A stretch of DNA of 64,000 nt from Enterobacter asburiae (GTDB taxonomy: Bacteria; Pseudomonadota; Gammaproteobacteria; Enterobacterales; Enterobacteriaceae): NCBI RefSeq assembly GCF_007035645.1, contig NZ_AP019632.1, positions 2,046,001 to 2,110,000 of the forward strand. Direction: 5' to 3'. Under the pieces are notes generated by a model that saw nothing but the letters and a program-made list of their open reading frames with translations, ran no database searches and had not been told where the DNA came from. Numbering within the stretch: the stretch's first letter is position 1; the number at the start of each line of letters is the position of its first letter. Below are positions 53,282-63,309 of this stretch, piece by piece. Position numbers and translations under genes: made by a program.

Positions 53282-53303
53282 GCCCTCACCGTGCAGTGAG
53301 GGC
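53282..53303. terminator. Hairpin between the acyltransferase and malic enzyme genes
   Basis: GCCCTCAC (53282-53289) pairs with GTGAGGGC (53296-53303). No T-run on either side, so it may only mark the convergent 3' ends. Confidence 0.4.
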
Positions 53304-53314
53304 AGGATCGAGGC

Positions 53315-55000
53315 TTACAGCGCAGACCTGCGGTACGGCGCATAGTCCGCCTGCCACCAGGTCTTCTCAATACGCGCCATCAGCGTCTCATCATCTATCG
53401 CCGGAGCCACGCCCTGTTCAATCGCGGCCCGGGCGACGGCAACGGCAATCTGGCGTGAAACCGTTTCAATCTGATCTACCGGCGGCAGCAATCCGCCTTT
53501 TTCCGTGGTGACCAGCGGAGACTGCGCGGCCAGGCTGCGGCTTGCTGCCATCAGCATCTCTTCCGTCACCCGGCGCGCGTTGCAGGCCAGTACGCCCAGC
53601 CCCAGGCCCGGGAAAATATAGGCGTTGTTACACTGGGCGATCTCGTAGTGTTCATTCTCCCAGAATACCGGGGCGAACGGGCTGCCGGTGGCCACCAGCG
53701 CGGCACCCTGGGTCCAGGCGATAAGATCCTGCGGCTGGGCTTCCGCCCGCGAGGTCGGGTTCGAGAGCGGCATGATGATCGGGCGCGGACAGTGGCGATG
53801 CATCTCTTTGACAATCTCTTCGCTGAACAGCCCCGGCTGGCCCGAAACGCCGATCATCACCGTGGGATGCGCGTTCTTCACCACGTCCAGCAGGGAAATG
53901 TTCTTCGCGTCAACCTGCCAGCTGCATACGGCGTCGCGCGCGGTAAGCAGGTTTTTCTGGAAATCGAGCAGGTTGGTCATGTCGTCGGTCAGCAGGCCGA
54001 AGCGATCGACCATAAAGATCCGGCTGCGCGCTTCCGGCTCGGTCAGGCCGTCATCCACCATCAGCGCCACAATTTTTTCAGCTATCCCGCATCCGGCAGA
54101 GCCGCTGCCCAGGAAGACCACGCGCTGGTCGCGAATGCGCGTGCCCGCGGCATGGGCCGCCGCCATCAGCGTACCGGCGGTCACGGCGGCCGTGCCCTGG
54201 ATATCATCATTGAAGCAGCACAGCTGGTCGCGGTAGCGCTGAAGCAGCCTGGTGGCGTTTTTCTGCGCAAAGTCCTCAAATTGCAGGAGCACATTGGGCC
54301 AGCGCGCTTTAACGGTGCTGACAAACATATCCATAAACTCAGCGTACTGGTCGTCGCTGATGCGCGGGTGGCGCCAGCCCATGTACATCGGGTCGTCGAG
54401 GTGCTGCTGATTATTGGTGCCGACATCCAGCATAATCGGCAGGGTAGAGGCCGGATGGATCCCTCCGCAGGCGGTATACAGCGACAGCTTACCAATTGGG
54501 ATACCCATTCCGCCGATGCCCTGATCGCCAAGCCCTAAAATACGTTCCCCGTCCGTCACCACAATCACGCGAACGTCGTTGCGCGAAAAGCTTTGCAGCA
54601 TCTCATCAATACGATGGCGATTCGGCCATGAAATAAACAGGCCGCGCGCGCGTCGATAAATCGTGGAGAAATGCTCGCAGGCTTCACCGACCGTCGGGGT
54701 ATAGATAATCGGTAACGTCTCTTTGAGATGCGAACGCAGGAGGTTATAAAAGAGCGTTTCATTGGTGTCCTGAATATTTCGCAGGTAAACATGACGTGAA
54801 ATATCGCTTTTAAAATGGCAGAACTGCACCCAGGCGCGCTCGGTTTGTTCTTCAATGGTTTCAACGTTGTGCGGCAATAACCCATGCAGATTAAAATTGT
54901 CACGCTCTTCTTTAATAAATGCGAGTCCTTTATTTAGCAACGGATTTTCCAGCAATACGGCCCCGTTATAGGGGGTGTACAGAACTTCTTTCCGGGACAT
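53315..55000 (-). CDS. NAD-type malic enzyme (oxaloacetate-decarboxylating), MaeA paralog
   Basis: 561 residues. Malic-enzyme motifs: [32 protein letters not shown] with the catalytic Tyr, [20 protein letters not shown] with the Lys, [11 protein letters not shown], and the NAD fold [17 protein letters not shown]. About as long as E. coli MaeA but clearly diverged, and in another location. Converts malate to pyruvate and CO2. Lies 32 bases after an AEC transporter gene in the same direction, so malate (or a related acid) uptake and decarboxylation are coupled. Malolactic activity is an alternative to test. Confidence 0.88.
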   Translation of the reverse strand: MSRKEVLYTPYNGAVLLENPLLNKGLAFIKEERDNFNLHGLLPHNVETIEEQTERAWVQFCHFKSDISRHVYLRNIQDTNETLFYNLLRSHLKETLPIIYTPTVGEACEHFSTIYRRARGLFISWPNRHRIDEMLQSFSRNDVRVIVVTDGERILGLGDQGIGGMGIPIGKLSLYTACGGIHPASTLPIMLDVGTNNQQHLDDPMYMGWRHPRISDDQYAEFMDMFVSTVKARWPNVLLQFEDFAQKNATRLLQRYRDQLCCFNDDIQGTAAVTAGTLMAAAHAAGTRIRDQRVVFLGSGSAGCGIAEKIVALMVDDGLTEPEARSRIFMVDRFGLLTDDMTNLLDFQKNLLTARDAVCSWQVDAKNISLLDVVKNAHPTVMIGVSGQPGLFSEEIVKEMHRHCPRPIIMPLSNPTSRAEAQPQDLIAWTQGAALVATGSPFAPVFWENEHYEIAQCNNAYIFPGLGLGVLACNARRVTEEMLMAASRSLAAQSPLVTTEKGGLLPPVDQIETVSRQIAVAVARAAIEQGVAPAIDDETLMARIEKTWWQADYAPYRRSAL

Positions 55001-55032
55001 GGTTAACTCCTGAATTTTTTATTTAAAGCAGA

Positions 55033-55980
55033 TTAAGAGATGAAATAGATCATAATGCCTTCGGTCACGACCCCGACGGCAGTGCCAATTAATATGGAAG
55101 AGGATGCGGTATCAATATAGGTATCGCTGCGTAAAGCAAACATCCCTGCGGCAATCGCGGAAGGCGTTGCGCCAATAATGACGACCTGCTGCAGTAAGGT
55201 GTGGCTCAGGCCAAAGGCGATCCCTGCGGCGGCCATCATTGCCGGCTGAATAAGGTTTTTAATACTGATGTTGGTAAACGTCTGCACGTTCAGTTTTGGA
55301 CGCTCACCGTAAAACAGCAGGCCGAGGGCAAACAGGGATAGTCCGCCTGAAACTTTGCCAACCATTTCGATAGGCATGCTGAGAATGGACGGTATCTGCA
55401 CGCCGGCCAGGCTGAGCAAGACGCCGGAGACCGGGATCCAGACGATAGGATTGCGTGCCGCCTTGATGAGGTTTTGCACGATCATCGCGCCCGGGTGCAG
55501 TGCCTCCAGGCCATCTTGACCGTTTTTATCACCCATACGAATCAGGACGATAGTCAGAGGGATCATGATAACGCTGGTAATAATATTGCCAATCAGCACG
55601 CCGATAAATCCTTCCGGCCCAATCAATACCGCCAGGACCGGTGCGCCAAAGTAGGCCATATCAGGAAAGGCGCAAACCAGAGACTGAATGGCGCTGGTTT
55701 TGATATCGTGGCGAAAAACGTAGCGCGAAATAAATAGCGTCAGTAAATACGATCCCATTAAACCGACAACTAAAACGGCCATAAAGGTCAGGTTCTTAAT
55801 TTTATTCGGGTCGGTATGCAGTGCACCGATAAAAAGATGGAAAGGAAGGGCGAAACGAATCACCACGGTTGCCATGACGTTTGCATCTTCTCGCCGGGAA
55901 TATCCCAGCTTTCCACTTAGCCATCCAAGTAACATTATAAAGACGAGCGGAAACAGTGACTGTAATAGTAATGAAGGCAT
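55033..55980 (-). CDS. AEC-family auxin-efflux-like transporter (putative malate permease)
   Basis: 315 residues, about ten helices in two repeats of five; LSGKLGYSRREDANVMATVVIRFALPFHL and a pseudo-symmetric second half beginning ILSMPIEMVGKVSGGLSLFALGL. Start at 55980 with AGGAAA. AEC members next to malic or malolactic enzymes (MleP type) carry malate. First gene of the operon with the malic enzyme. Confidence 0.85.
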   Translation of the reverse strand: MPSLLLQSLFPLVFIMLLGWLSGKLGYSRREDANVMATVVIRFALPFHLFIGALHTDPNKIKNLTFMAVLVVGLMGSYLLTLFISRYVFRHDIKTSAIQSLVCAFPDMAYFGAPVLAVLIGPEGFIGVLIGNIITSVIMIPLTIVLIRMGDKNGQDGLEALHPGAMIVQNLIKAARNPIVWIPVSGVLLSLAGVQIPSILSMPIEMVGKVSGGLSLFALGLLFYGERPKLNVQTFTNISIKNLIQPAMMAAAGIAFGLSHTLLQQVVIIGATPSAIAAGMFALRSDTYIDTASSSILIGTAVGVVTEGIMIYFIS

Positions 55981-56384
55981 AGTATTTCCTGTAGGGTATT
56001 TTATGTGTTTTATTGCAGCGCTAATCTAGCGCTTAGAAAGCAGGGCAGGAGTGACAAGGGTCACACTCTCTCTGGTTTTATTAATTTCAAAAAGATTGCA
56101 TTAGTTGGATAACTAATACTTGCGTCAAATATTGATAAGACGCAAGAAAGCGACAACGGTCGCCATAAATAACTTTAGTTACTTAATGCTGAATTAAGTT
56201 ATTTAAAAGCAAAGAGCCGAATTGTTCACATTTCTCCCGGCAGGCCCGTGCTAATTTCATGTTGAGCCTGTTTTTAGAAAAGGCCATCTAAGTCTTTATT
56301 TATATTTAAGAACATTTATTCGTATCAGGAATAGTTTCAGTTATTCCTTTCTCTGTTTATCCGAACACAAATTCAGGTGATTAT
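55981..56384. promoter_or_regulatory. Divergent control region with three nested inverted repeats
   Basis: 404 bases between AEC and 2HCT genes without a gene. Perfect dyads: TTAGTT/AACTAA (56101-56116, 4-nt gap), CTTGCGTC/GACGCAAG (56119-56146, 12-nt gap), and AAATAACTT/AAGTTATTT (56167-56204), the last enclosing ACTTAAT/ATTAAGT. These are likely operators for both directions; no regulator gene of the LysR, DcuR or CitB type is next to it. Confidence 0.55.
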
Positions 56385-57716
56385 ATGAAAGATAATCCTG
56401 TACCGACTTCTGAACTGTCGACCTCGCGTTTTGCCTTTGGGCTCAACAATACCGAGGTGGGCACGGTCCCGTTGATGCTGTTCGTCGGGATTGCCGCGAT
56501 TGTGGCGACGTCCGCCTGGGCAGGGCTGCTGCCAAAAAATATGATTGGTGGACTCGCGGTCATCATGACCCTCGGCTTCGCGTTTGCCAAAGTAGGGCGT
56601 CAAATCCCGGTGCTGAAAGATATCGGCGGCCCGGCGATCCTGTGCCTGATGGTCCCCTCCGTGCTGGTCTATTTTGGCGTATTCGGGAAACATACCCTTG
56701 ATACCGTGCATCTGCTGATGAAAGAGGCGAATCTGCTCTATTTCGTCATCGCCTGCCTGGTGGTCGGCAGCATTCTGGGGATGAACCGGGTGCTGCTGAT
56801 CCAGGGGATGATGCGCATGTTTGTTCCACTGGTGGCCGGAACATGCATGGCCGTGCTGAGCGGCCTCATTGTGGGCTCACTGTTTGGTTATACGCCTTAC
56901 CACACCTTCTTCTTCATCATTGTGCCCATCATCGGCGGCGGGATTGGCGAGGGGATTTTGCCGCTGTCCCTGGCCTATTCGGCAATACTGGGGCAGACGC
57001 CGGACGTCTACGTTGCGCAGCTGGCACCCGCTGCGGTCGTCGGGAATATCTTCGCCATTATTTGTGCGGGCTCGCTGGCGCGTCTCGGCGCGAAACGCCC
57101 TGCGCTTTCGGGAAATGGCATGCTTACGCGGAGTAAAGACGACACCAGCCTGTTTGCCGGGGCGCAAAGCACGCAGCAGACGGATTTTCATCTGATGGGG
57201 GGCGGATTGCTGATGGTGTGCGCGTTTTTCATCGTCGGCGGATTGTTTGAAAAACTGGTACACATTCCCGGCCCGGTGCTGATGATCCTGATTGCCGTCC
57301 TGTGTAAATACTTCAGGGTTATCCCGGCCTCAATGGAGCAGGGCGCGCACAGCTGCTATAAATTCGTCTCGGCTGCGCTGGTCTGGCCGCTGATGATCGG
57401 CCTCGGGATGTTATACGTGCCGCTTGAAAGCGTGGTGTCGGTCTTCTCGGTGGGATACGTGGTGGTATGCGGTTCGGTCGTGATTGCGATGGCGCTGAGC
57501 GGCTACTTTATCGCGTCGCGTCTGAATATGTATCCTGTTGAAGCGGCCATTGTGACCTGCTGCCACAGCGGGCTGGGCGGAACGGGGGACGTGGCCATTT
57601 TGTCCGCGTCTAACCGGATGTCGCTGATGCCGTTCGCGCAGATCGCCACCCGCATCGGCGGCGCGTCGACGGTGATTTTCGCCACGCTGCTGATGGGCTG
57701 GATAATGGCGCACTGA
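56385..57716 (+). CDS. 2-hydroxycarboxylate transporter (CitS/CimH/MalP-like)
   Basis: 443 residues, eleven helices. The two re-entrant-loop motifs are seen: IIGGGIGEGILPLS at about 185 and CCHSGLGGTGDVAILSASNRM at about 385, followed by the substrate-Arg region FAQIATRIGG. 2HCT carriers exchange or co-import citrate, malate or citramalate with sodium or protons. Divergent from the AEC-malic enzyme operon, forming a hydroxy-acid island. Citrate versus malate cannot be decided by eye; no citrate lyase genes are present, which favours malate. Confidence 0.9.
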   Translation: MKDNPVPTSELSTSRFAFGLNNTEVGTVPLMLFVGIAAIVATSAWAGLLPKNMIGGLAVIMTLGFAFAKVGRQIPVLKDIGGPAILCLMVPSVLVYFGVFGKHTLDTVHLLMKEANLLYFVIACLVVGSILGMNRVLLIQGMMRMFVPLVAGTCMAVLSGLIVGSLFGYTPYHTFFFIIVPIIGGGIGEGILPLSLAYSAILGQTPDVYVAQLAPAAVVGNIFAIICAGSLARLGAKRPALSGNGMLTRSKDDTSLFAGAQSTQQTDFHLMGGGLLMVCAFFIVGGLFEKLVHIPGPVLMILIAVLCKYFRVIPASMEQGAHSCYKFVSAALVWPLMIGLGMLYVPLESVVSVFSVGYVVVCGSVVIAMALSGYFIASRLNMYPVEAAIVTCCHSGLGGTGDVAILSASNRMSLMPFAQIATRIGGASTVIFATLLMGWIMAH

Positions 57717-57837
57717 TCCGAAACGTCAGGATGCTGAATCGCAAAGACATTTTCAGGGTGCCGCTGCGGTTCAGTCCTTTATAAAACTCACCGCGCTGTA
57801 TAGAATTACCGCACCCACAGCGACGGGATACCACACG

Positions 57838-58473
57838 ATGACCGGAAGAGTTGATTATCAGATTGAAAAATATCTCCTTACCGAAGCCGCCGAGCCGGAG
57901 CGCCTGACGCGCCAGTGGGCAGAGGTGATGGAGGAGTGTCGTGAGCAACAGTCCGGTGCAGAGGAGCGGCTGCGCCTCGCGTTGCTCAATGTGGATTACG
58001 TCACCAGCTTCGAGCTGCCCTTCAGGCTGCTCCTTACCCGTGCGCCCCAGCTGATAGACATTGTCAGAAAAGAGCTTCAGCTCAGTCAGAAAAATGTTCT
58101 GTTTAACGGCAAGCGCTTTGGCTGCGTCTATAGCCTGAAAAGAGATCTCGACGGAATACCTGACGAATTTACCTATCAGCTGAAAACGCGTATCCAGCGC
58201 AGTGACGCGACAGGATGCAATGAACTGCCTTACCGGCAAATTGCCCAGCAGGTTAAAGCCCCGAAGGAACGCCTCAGGCTGGCGCTGGAAAACGGGCTGT
58301 CGGTGACGGCACTCGACGGGCTTTTCTGGTTTGGCATTCAGCGCATCGCGGCCGATGTGCAGAGATTACGCAAAACGGGGATGAGGATCGTGACGTCCGA
58401 CGCCGAGGTGTTTGATACGCTCACCAAAACAACCCGGCGGATCCCTGTTTATAGCCTTGCTCGCCTGGAATGA
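57838..58473 (+). CDS. Protein of unknown function (211 aa)
   Basis: Soluble, mostly helical, charged. The C-terminal third (EVFDTLTKTTRRIPVYSLARL, preceded by a helical pair around LPYRQIAQQVKAPKERLRL) has the feel of winged-helix or HTH segments, but I recognise no family. No signal or membrane helix. A -10-like TATAGAAT lies about 30 bases upstream, so it has its own promoter; the ribosome site is weak. Convergent with the MocR gene. Confidence 0.6.
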   Translation: MTGRVDYQIEKYLLTEAAEPERLTRQWAEVMEECREQQSGAEERLRLALLNVDYVTSFELPFRLLLTRAPQLIDIVRKELQLSQKNVLFNGKRFGCVYSLKRDLDGIPDEFTYQLKTRIQRSDATGCNELPYRQIAQQVKAPKERLRLALENGLSVTALDGLFWFGIQRIAADVQRLRKTGMRIVTSDAEVFDTLTKTTRRIPVYSLARLE

Positions 58474-58500
58474 GTATTCGCCGCTGACCGGTCGACGGCA

Positions 58501-59979
58501 TCAAACATGACGGAAAATTGCGGCCAGTTTTTTTACAGCGTCTTCTATTTCCCTTTCCGTGTAAGCAGCAAATCCCATCAAAAAACCGGTGGACGCGGGG
58601 GGACCTGCATATAAATTGGTAAGACCAAGTATATCAACACCCGCGCGGCGGGCGGCGGTGGCTATTTCTTTCTCGGATATGCCGTGCTTCAGGTGACAAG
58701 GCATTTGCATTCCCCCCGCAGGCGTTTCACAGGTAACATATTCGGAGAGATATTCGTCCATCATGCTTGCCAGCGTGTCGCGACGAGCAACATAAATACT
58801 CCGCATCTTACGAACATAGGCGCCAAAATGGCCTCCCTCCAGAAATTTAGCCAGCGTCAGCTGGGTTATTGAGGCGGTGTGACCATCCATTAATGTCCTC
58901 GCCATGGTAAAGGGCTCTGTCAATTCTGAGGGAACGATCATGTAGGCAATTCGCAGCCCAGGGAACAGAGACTTGGTGAACGTGCCGATATAAATTGTCC
59001 GGTTATACGTATCAAGCCCCTGAAGACTGGCCATAGGCTTACCTTCGTAGTGAAACTCGCTGTCATAGTCATCCTCAATAATCCAGGCTCCGTAACGGTT
59101 TGCCCATTTAACAACTGCCAGTCGTCGGTCAAGAGAGAGCGTCACCCCGGTGGGGTACTGATGAGAAGGCGTAAGGTAGATCGCCCTGGCAGGCTCGGTC
59201 AGAGAATTAAGCCCGTCAACCGAGATGCCTTTTTCATCAAGAGGAACCGGAATACAGCGAAGCCCTGCAGCGTTGAACGCTTTGTGTGCCCCTTGATAAG
59301 AGGGATCTTCAATGACAATGCCATCCCCGGCGTCCATCAGCACGTGGGAACAGAGCGCAAGCGCCTGTTGAGAACTTGTCAGAACGATGACCTGTTCTGC
59401 CCTCGCACGCGTTCCGCGCTCAAGGTTGACATATTCCGCAATTGCCCGTCGCAGGCGCTCTATACCCTGGGGTGGACTTTGCTCTAACGCCTGGTGCTGA
59501 AACTCCTTCAGTACCTGTCGCTGAAGACGCTCCCAGATCGGAAGGGGAAACATGCGGGTTTCAGGAATGCCGGGCGCAAGGGGGCGAGGTGAAGAAAACT
59601 CGCGGATCCCGCCGCTTTCATAAACGATCTTTCCTCGGACGCTGAGTTTTGCTTTTCGTATCTTAGCGGTTGGCTGATGCTGTCGAGGACGGGGTTTTAA
59701 AAAACGCGCGCTGGAAGAGACGAAGCTCCCTCTGCCTGTTTGTCTCTCAATAAAACCTTCGGCATGCAGGCTGGAGTAGGCCGCTTCAATGGTGTCCCGT
59801 GAAACGCCGAGAGAAGCCGCCAGCGCGCGTGAAGCAGGAAGGGTCTTTCCGTGGGATAATACCCCTTCCAGTATCAGCGTCCGTATTGCTCTCTGGATCC
59901 TTTCATGAAGCGGTAGCGATCCGTTAGCGGGGTCGATAATCCATGCCTTAACCGTTTCTAGCTGCGCGTGCTTAAACAT
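58501..59979 (-). CDS. MocR-family PLP-dependent regulator (GntR HTH + aminotransferase)
   Basis: 492 residues from ATG 59979 (MFKHAQLETVKAW); the frame stays open to 60081. GntR HTH with GKTLPASRALAASLGVSRDTIEAAYSSL; a linker; an aminotransferase-like domain with LTPSHQYPTGVTLSLDRR, EDDYDSEFHYEGKP and the PLP-lysine region IGTFTKSLFPGLRIAYM. GabR/PdxR type. Divergent from a GNAT gene across 164 bases, the usual arrangement for a regulator and its target. Confidence 0.88.
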   Translation of the reverse strand: MFKHAQLETVKAWIIDPANGSLPLHERIQRAIRTLILEGVLSHGKTLPASRALAASLGVSRDTIEAAYSSLHAEGFIERQTGRGSFVSSSARFLKPRPRQHQPTAKIRKAKLSVRGKIVYESGGIREFSSPRPLAPGIPETRMFPLPIWERLQRQVLKEFQHQALEQSPPQGIERLRRAIAEYVNLERGTRARAEQVIVLTSSQQALALCSHVLMDAGDGIVIEDPSYQGAHKAFNAAGLRCIPVPLDEKGISVDGLNSLTEPARAIYLTPSHQYPTGVTLSLDRRLAVVKWANRYGAWIIEDDYDSEFHYEGKPMASLQGLDTYNRTIYIGTFTKSLFPGLRIAYMIVPSELTEPFTMARTLMDGHTASITQLTLAKFLEGGHFGAYVRKMRSIYVARRDTLASMMDEYLSEYVTCETPAGGMQMPCHLKHGISEKEIATAARRAGVDILGLTNLYAGPPASTGFLMGFAAYTEREIEDAVKKLAAIFRHV

Positions 59980-60143
59980 TACGTTGTCCACTTTCACTCT
60001 GTATCTCTTGATTCTAAAGCAATAGTGCATGCAGCAGGATGAAAAATTGGTCTGCCTTGATGCCGAGAATTGGCGGGGCAAAACGTGCCATTCAGCGAAT
60101 ACACTCTTCCTGAAACGAATAAACGGGTGAGCAAAGAGGCAAT

Positions 60144-60599
60144 ATGAATAATACGAGCGTGATAATTGAGGCAGTTAAAGAACGTGATTTTGAAAGCTGG
60201 ATGCCGCTATGGGGAAAATATCAGGCGTTTTACAACGTCGATCTGTCCGGGCCCATTACTGAACGAACCTGGCAACGATTTTTCAGCTCCGTTGAGCCGC
60301 TATTCTGCGTGGTGGCACGATGTAATGGAGACGTAGTGGGTTTTGCGCATTATCTTTTTCACCGTTCGACATGGGCTGAGAGCGATTACTGCTACCTCGA
60401 AGATTTATACGTCTGCGAAGCCGTAAGGGGCAAACACATTGGCAAACAGTTAATAGAATATGTTCAGAGAGAAGCGAGAAAACATCATGCCAGTCACCTT
60501 TACTGGCATACGCATGAAGCCAATTATCGCGGGCAACGATTGTACGACTGGATTGCGAAGAAAAGTGGAATGATTGAATATCGTATGCACGTAAGATAA
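60144..60599 (+). CDS. GNAT-family N-acetyltransferase
   Basis: 151 residues; acetyl-CoA-binding core YLEDLYVCEAVRGKHIGKQL, then a tail with HEANYRGQRLYDWIAKK typical of GNATs acting on amines or amino acids. GAGGCA before the ATG. Probably controlled by the divergent MocR regulator, which would link a PLP-reactive amine to its acetylation (inference). Terminator at 60617. Confidence 0.85.
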   Translation: MNNTSVIIEAVKERDFESWMPLWGKYQAFYNVDLSGPITERTWQRFFSSVEPLFCVVARCNGDVVGFAHYLFHRSTWAESDYCYLEDLYVCEAVRGKHIGKQLIEYVQREARKHHASHLYWHTHEANYRGQRLYDWIAKKSGMIEYRMHVR

Positions 60600-60616
60600 A
60601 TCCCTCTGCTGACATT

Positions 60617-60646
60617 ATGCCCCTTACATCTTTACGGGGCATTTTT
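60617..60646 (+). terminator. Terminator of the GNAT gene
   Basis: ATGCCCC (60617-60623) pairs with GGGGCAT (60636-60642), T-run to 60646. Confidence 0.85.
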
Positions 60647-60667
60647 CAGGGGAGAACAGGTATATCC

Positions 60668-60970
60668 TTATGATTTAGCCTGTAAAAGTATCTCCATCAG
60701 CCCTGGAAAACGGGCATCCAGATCCTCTCTTCGCAACGAAATCATGTTCTCCCGCCCCTGCGGGCGCTGCCAGATAACGCCGCTGTCGCGCAGTACGCGC
60801 CAGTGGTGGGTCATTGTCGATTTCACTACATCCTCCGGGCGCAGCGCGTTACAGCTGAGTTCGCTACCATCGGCCAGACGGCGAATGATCGCAAGCCGGA
60901 GCGGGTTGCCGAGGGCAAACAGCACATTTTCCAGCAGTATTTGTTCAGTTTCAGGGTGGTTTGGGATCAT
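60668..60970 (-). CDS. ArsR-family winged-helix repressor
   Basis: 100 residues. FALGNPLRLAIIRRLADGSELS, then a recognition helix region VVKSTMTHHWRVLRDSGVIWQ and wing PQGRENMISL. The ELCVCDL-type metal site is missing and there is only one Cys, so it is probably not a metal sensor. AGGA before the ATG. Divergent from the EF-G paralog; likely its regulator. Confidence 0.85.
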   Translation of the reverse strand: MIPNHPETEQILLENVLFALGNPLRLAIIRRLADGSELSCNALRPEDVVKSTMTHHWRVLRDSGVIWQRPQGRENMISLRREDLDARFPGLMEILLQAKS

Positions 60971-61007
60971 CGTTTTCCTGCGTTTGGCGTCAGATTGAGC
61001 TATATCA

Positions 61008-61062
61008 ACAATAGGTCAACCGTTAAAAAATAGTTCGATAATACTCGTACAATAGGACTATT
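61008..61062. promoter_or_regulatory. Repeats between the ArsR gene and the EF-G paralog
   Basis: AATAGT (61029-61034) and ACTATT (61057-61062) form an inverted repeat; ACAATAGG occurs twice as a direct repeat (61008 and 61049). TATTAT at 61060-61065 may be the -10 for the EF-G gene. Candidate operator for the divergent ArsR protein. Confidence 0.4.
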
Positions 61063-61130
61063 ATAGCAAACGAACGAATGCACGACCATCCTGGTCGTCA
61101 CAGACAAGTCATAGTGACTAAGGAAATATC

Positions 61131-63230
61131 ATGCCCCGACCCATCCCTCTCGAACGTTATCGCAACATCGGTATCTCCGCGCATATCGATGCCGGTAAAA
61201 CCACCACCACTGAGCGCATCCTGTTTTACACCGGGATGAGCCACAAGCTGGGTGAAGTACACGATGGCGCGGCAACCACTGACTGGATGGCGCAGGAGCA
61301 AGAGCGCGGGATCACGATTACCTCCGCGGCCGTCAGCTGCTTCTGGCCGGGTATGGACAGAGGCTATGAGCCGCACCGGATCAACATCATTGACACCCCG
61401 GGGCACGTGGATTTCACCATTGAGGTGGAACGTTCCATGCGCGTGCTCGACGGCGCCGTGATGGTGTATGACTCCGTGGGCGGCGTGCAGCCGCAGTCGG
61501 AAACCGTCTGGCGTCAGGCCAATAAATATCACGTTCCGCGTCTGGCCTTCGTCAACAAAATGGACCGTCCGGGTGCCGATTTCTTCCGCGTCGTGCGGAT
61601 GATGCAGGAGCGCCTGAAGGCCAATCCGGTGCCGATTGTCATCCCGGTGGGTGCAGAAGATCATTTCACCGGCGTGGTGGATCTCATCAAGATGCGCACC
61701 ATTCTGTGGGACGACGCGTCGCAGGGCATGGTGTTCACCTATGCGCCCGTGCCGGACGATTTGGTCAGTACCGCCCAGGAATGGCGGGAAAAAATGGTCT
61801 CTGCGGCGGCGGAAGCCAGCGACGAGCTGATGGACAAATACCTGGAAACCGGCGACCTGACGGAAGCGGAAATTATCAAAGGGCTGCGTATTCGCACCAT
61901 CTCGGGTGAAATTCAGCCGATGCTGTGCGGCAGCGCGTTCAAAAATAAAGGCGTGCAGCGCATGCTCGATGCGGTCATTGAGCTCATGCCGTCGCCGCTG
62001 GACGTGCCTGCCATTGATGGCGTGGATGAAAAAGGGCAGCACGCGGAGCGTCATCCAAGCGATGATGAGCCGTTCTCGGCCCTGGCATTCAAGCTGATGA
62101 GCGACTCGTACGTTGGGCAACTGACCTTTATCCGCGTGTACTCTGGCGTGCTGCGCAAAGGCGACGCAGTGTACAACCCGGTGAAAGGGAAGAAAGAGCG
62201 CATCGGGCGTATCGTGCTGATGCATGCCAACGATCGCCACGAGGTGGACGAACTGCGCGCCGGAGACATCGCGGCCTGCGTGGGTCTGAAGGATGTGACC
62301 ACCGGCGACACGCTCACCGATCCGAACGCCGTGATCACGCTTGAACGCATGGAGTTCCCGGATCCGGTTATCTCGCTGGCGATCGAGCCGAAAACCAAAG
62401 GCGATCAGGAGAAAATGGGGATCGCGCTGCAGCGTCTCGCGGCGGAAGATCCGTCTTTCCGCCTGCATACTGACGAAGAGTCCGGCCAGACCATTATCTC
62501 CGGGATGGGTGAACTACACCTTGAGATCATCGTCGACCGCATGAAGCGCGAGTTTGGCGTCGAGGCGAACATTGGCCGCCCACAGGTAACCTACCGTGAA
62601 ACCCTGCGTAAAACGGTGAAGGATATCGAAGGTAAATTTGTTCGTCAGTCCGGCGGTAAAGGGCAGTACGGCCATGTGGTGCTGAGCCTGGAGCCGCTGG
62701 AGCCCGGGAGTGGCTTTAAATTTGAAGATGCCACCAAGGGCGGCGTGGTGCCGCGCGAGTATATCCCGTCCGTTGAGAAAGGGCTGCGGGAAGCGATGAA
62801 CAGCGGCGTGCTGGCGGGCTATCCGGTCGTTGATGTCAAAGCGACGCTGACGTTTGGCTCGTATCACGACGTCGACTCCTCGGAGATGGCGTTCCGCATG
62901 GCGGCGATCCTCGGCTTCAAAGAGGGCGCCCGCAGGGCGGATCCGGTGATTCTCGAGCCGATCATGCACGTGGAGGTGGAAACGCCGGAAGAGTACGCCG
63001 GTAACATTATGGGCGATCTCTCCTCCCGCCGCGGCATGGTGCAGGGGATGGCAGAGCAGTACGGAAGCCAGATTATTCGCGCTGACGTGCCGCTGGCAGA
63101 GATGTTTGGTTATGCCACGACATTGCGCTCGATGTCCCAGGGACGCGCGACGTATACGATGGAGTTCCATCATTTTGCGGAAGCCCCGCGGAATGTTGCG
63201 GATGAGATTATTTCACGACGTGCGAAGTAA
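61131..63230 (+). CDS. Second elongation factor G (FusA paralog)
   Basis: 699 residues, five-domain EF-G throughout: G1 [15 protein letters not shown], switch [20 protein letters not shown] with His, G4 [13 protein letters not shown]5 CGSAFKNKG; domain IV tip [11 protein letters not shown] and the C-terminal [23 protein letters not shown]. All GTPase and translocation elements are intact, so it should act on the ribosome. It is not in the str operon (no rpsL/rpsG/tuf nearby) and differs from E. coli FusA at many positions. AAGGAA before the ATG; own terminator; divergent ArsR-type regulator. Probably a conditional EF-G for stress or antibiotic exposure (inference). Confidence 0.9.
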   Translation: MPRPIPLERYRNIGISAHIDAGKTTTTERILFYTGMSHKLGEVHDGAATTDWMAQEQERGITITSAAVSCFWPGMDRGYEPHRINIIDTPGHVDFTIEVERSMRVLDGAVMVYDSVGGVQPQSETVWRQANKYHVPRLAFVNKMDRPGADFFRVVRMMQERLKANPVPIVIPVGAEDHFTGVVDLIKMRTILWDDASQGMVFTYAPVPDDLVSTAQEWREKMVSAAAEASDELMDKYLETGDLTEAEIIKGLRIRTISGEIQPMLCGSAFKNKGVQRMLDAVIELMPSPLDVPAIDGVDEKGQHAERHPSDDEPFSALAFKLMSDSYVGQLTFIRVYSGVLRKGDAVYNPVKGKKERIGRIVLMHANDRHEVDELRAGDIAACVGLKDVTTGDTLTDPNAVITLERMEFPDPVISLAIEPKTKGDQEKMGIALQRLAAEDPSFRLHTDEESGQTIISGMGELHLEIIVDRMKREFGVEANIGRPQVTYRETLRKTVKDIEGKFVRQSGGKGQYGHVVLSLEPLEPGSGFKFEDATKGGVVPREYIPSVEKGLREAMNSGVLAGYPVVDVKATLTFGSYHDVDSSEMAFRMAAILGFKEGARRADPVILEPIMHVEVETPEEYAGNIMGDLSSRRGMVQGMAEQYGSQIIRADVPLAEMFGYATTLRSMSQGRATYTMEFHHFAEAPRNVADEIISRRAK

Positions 63231-63236
63231 TTAATT

Positions 63237-63271
63237 GCACACGGTAGCCGCTGGGCTATCGTGTGCTTTTT
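63237..63271 (+). terminator. Terminator of the EF-G paralog
   Basis: GCACACGGTAGCC (63237-63249) pairs with GGCTATCGTGTGC (63254-63266), one G-U pair, followed by TTTTT. Confidence 0.9.
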
Positions 63272-63309
63272 CCTCTGCGACAGAGGGCGTTTCCTTTCAT
63301 ATTACGTTG

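Noticed and set aside
61098..62468. 456-codon minus-strand frame opposite the EF-G paralog
   Set aside because: Shadow of a highly biased coding sequence; EF-G motifs are on the plus strand.
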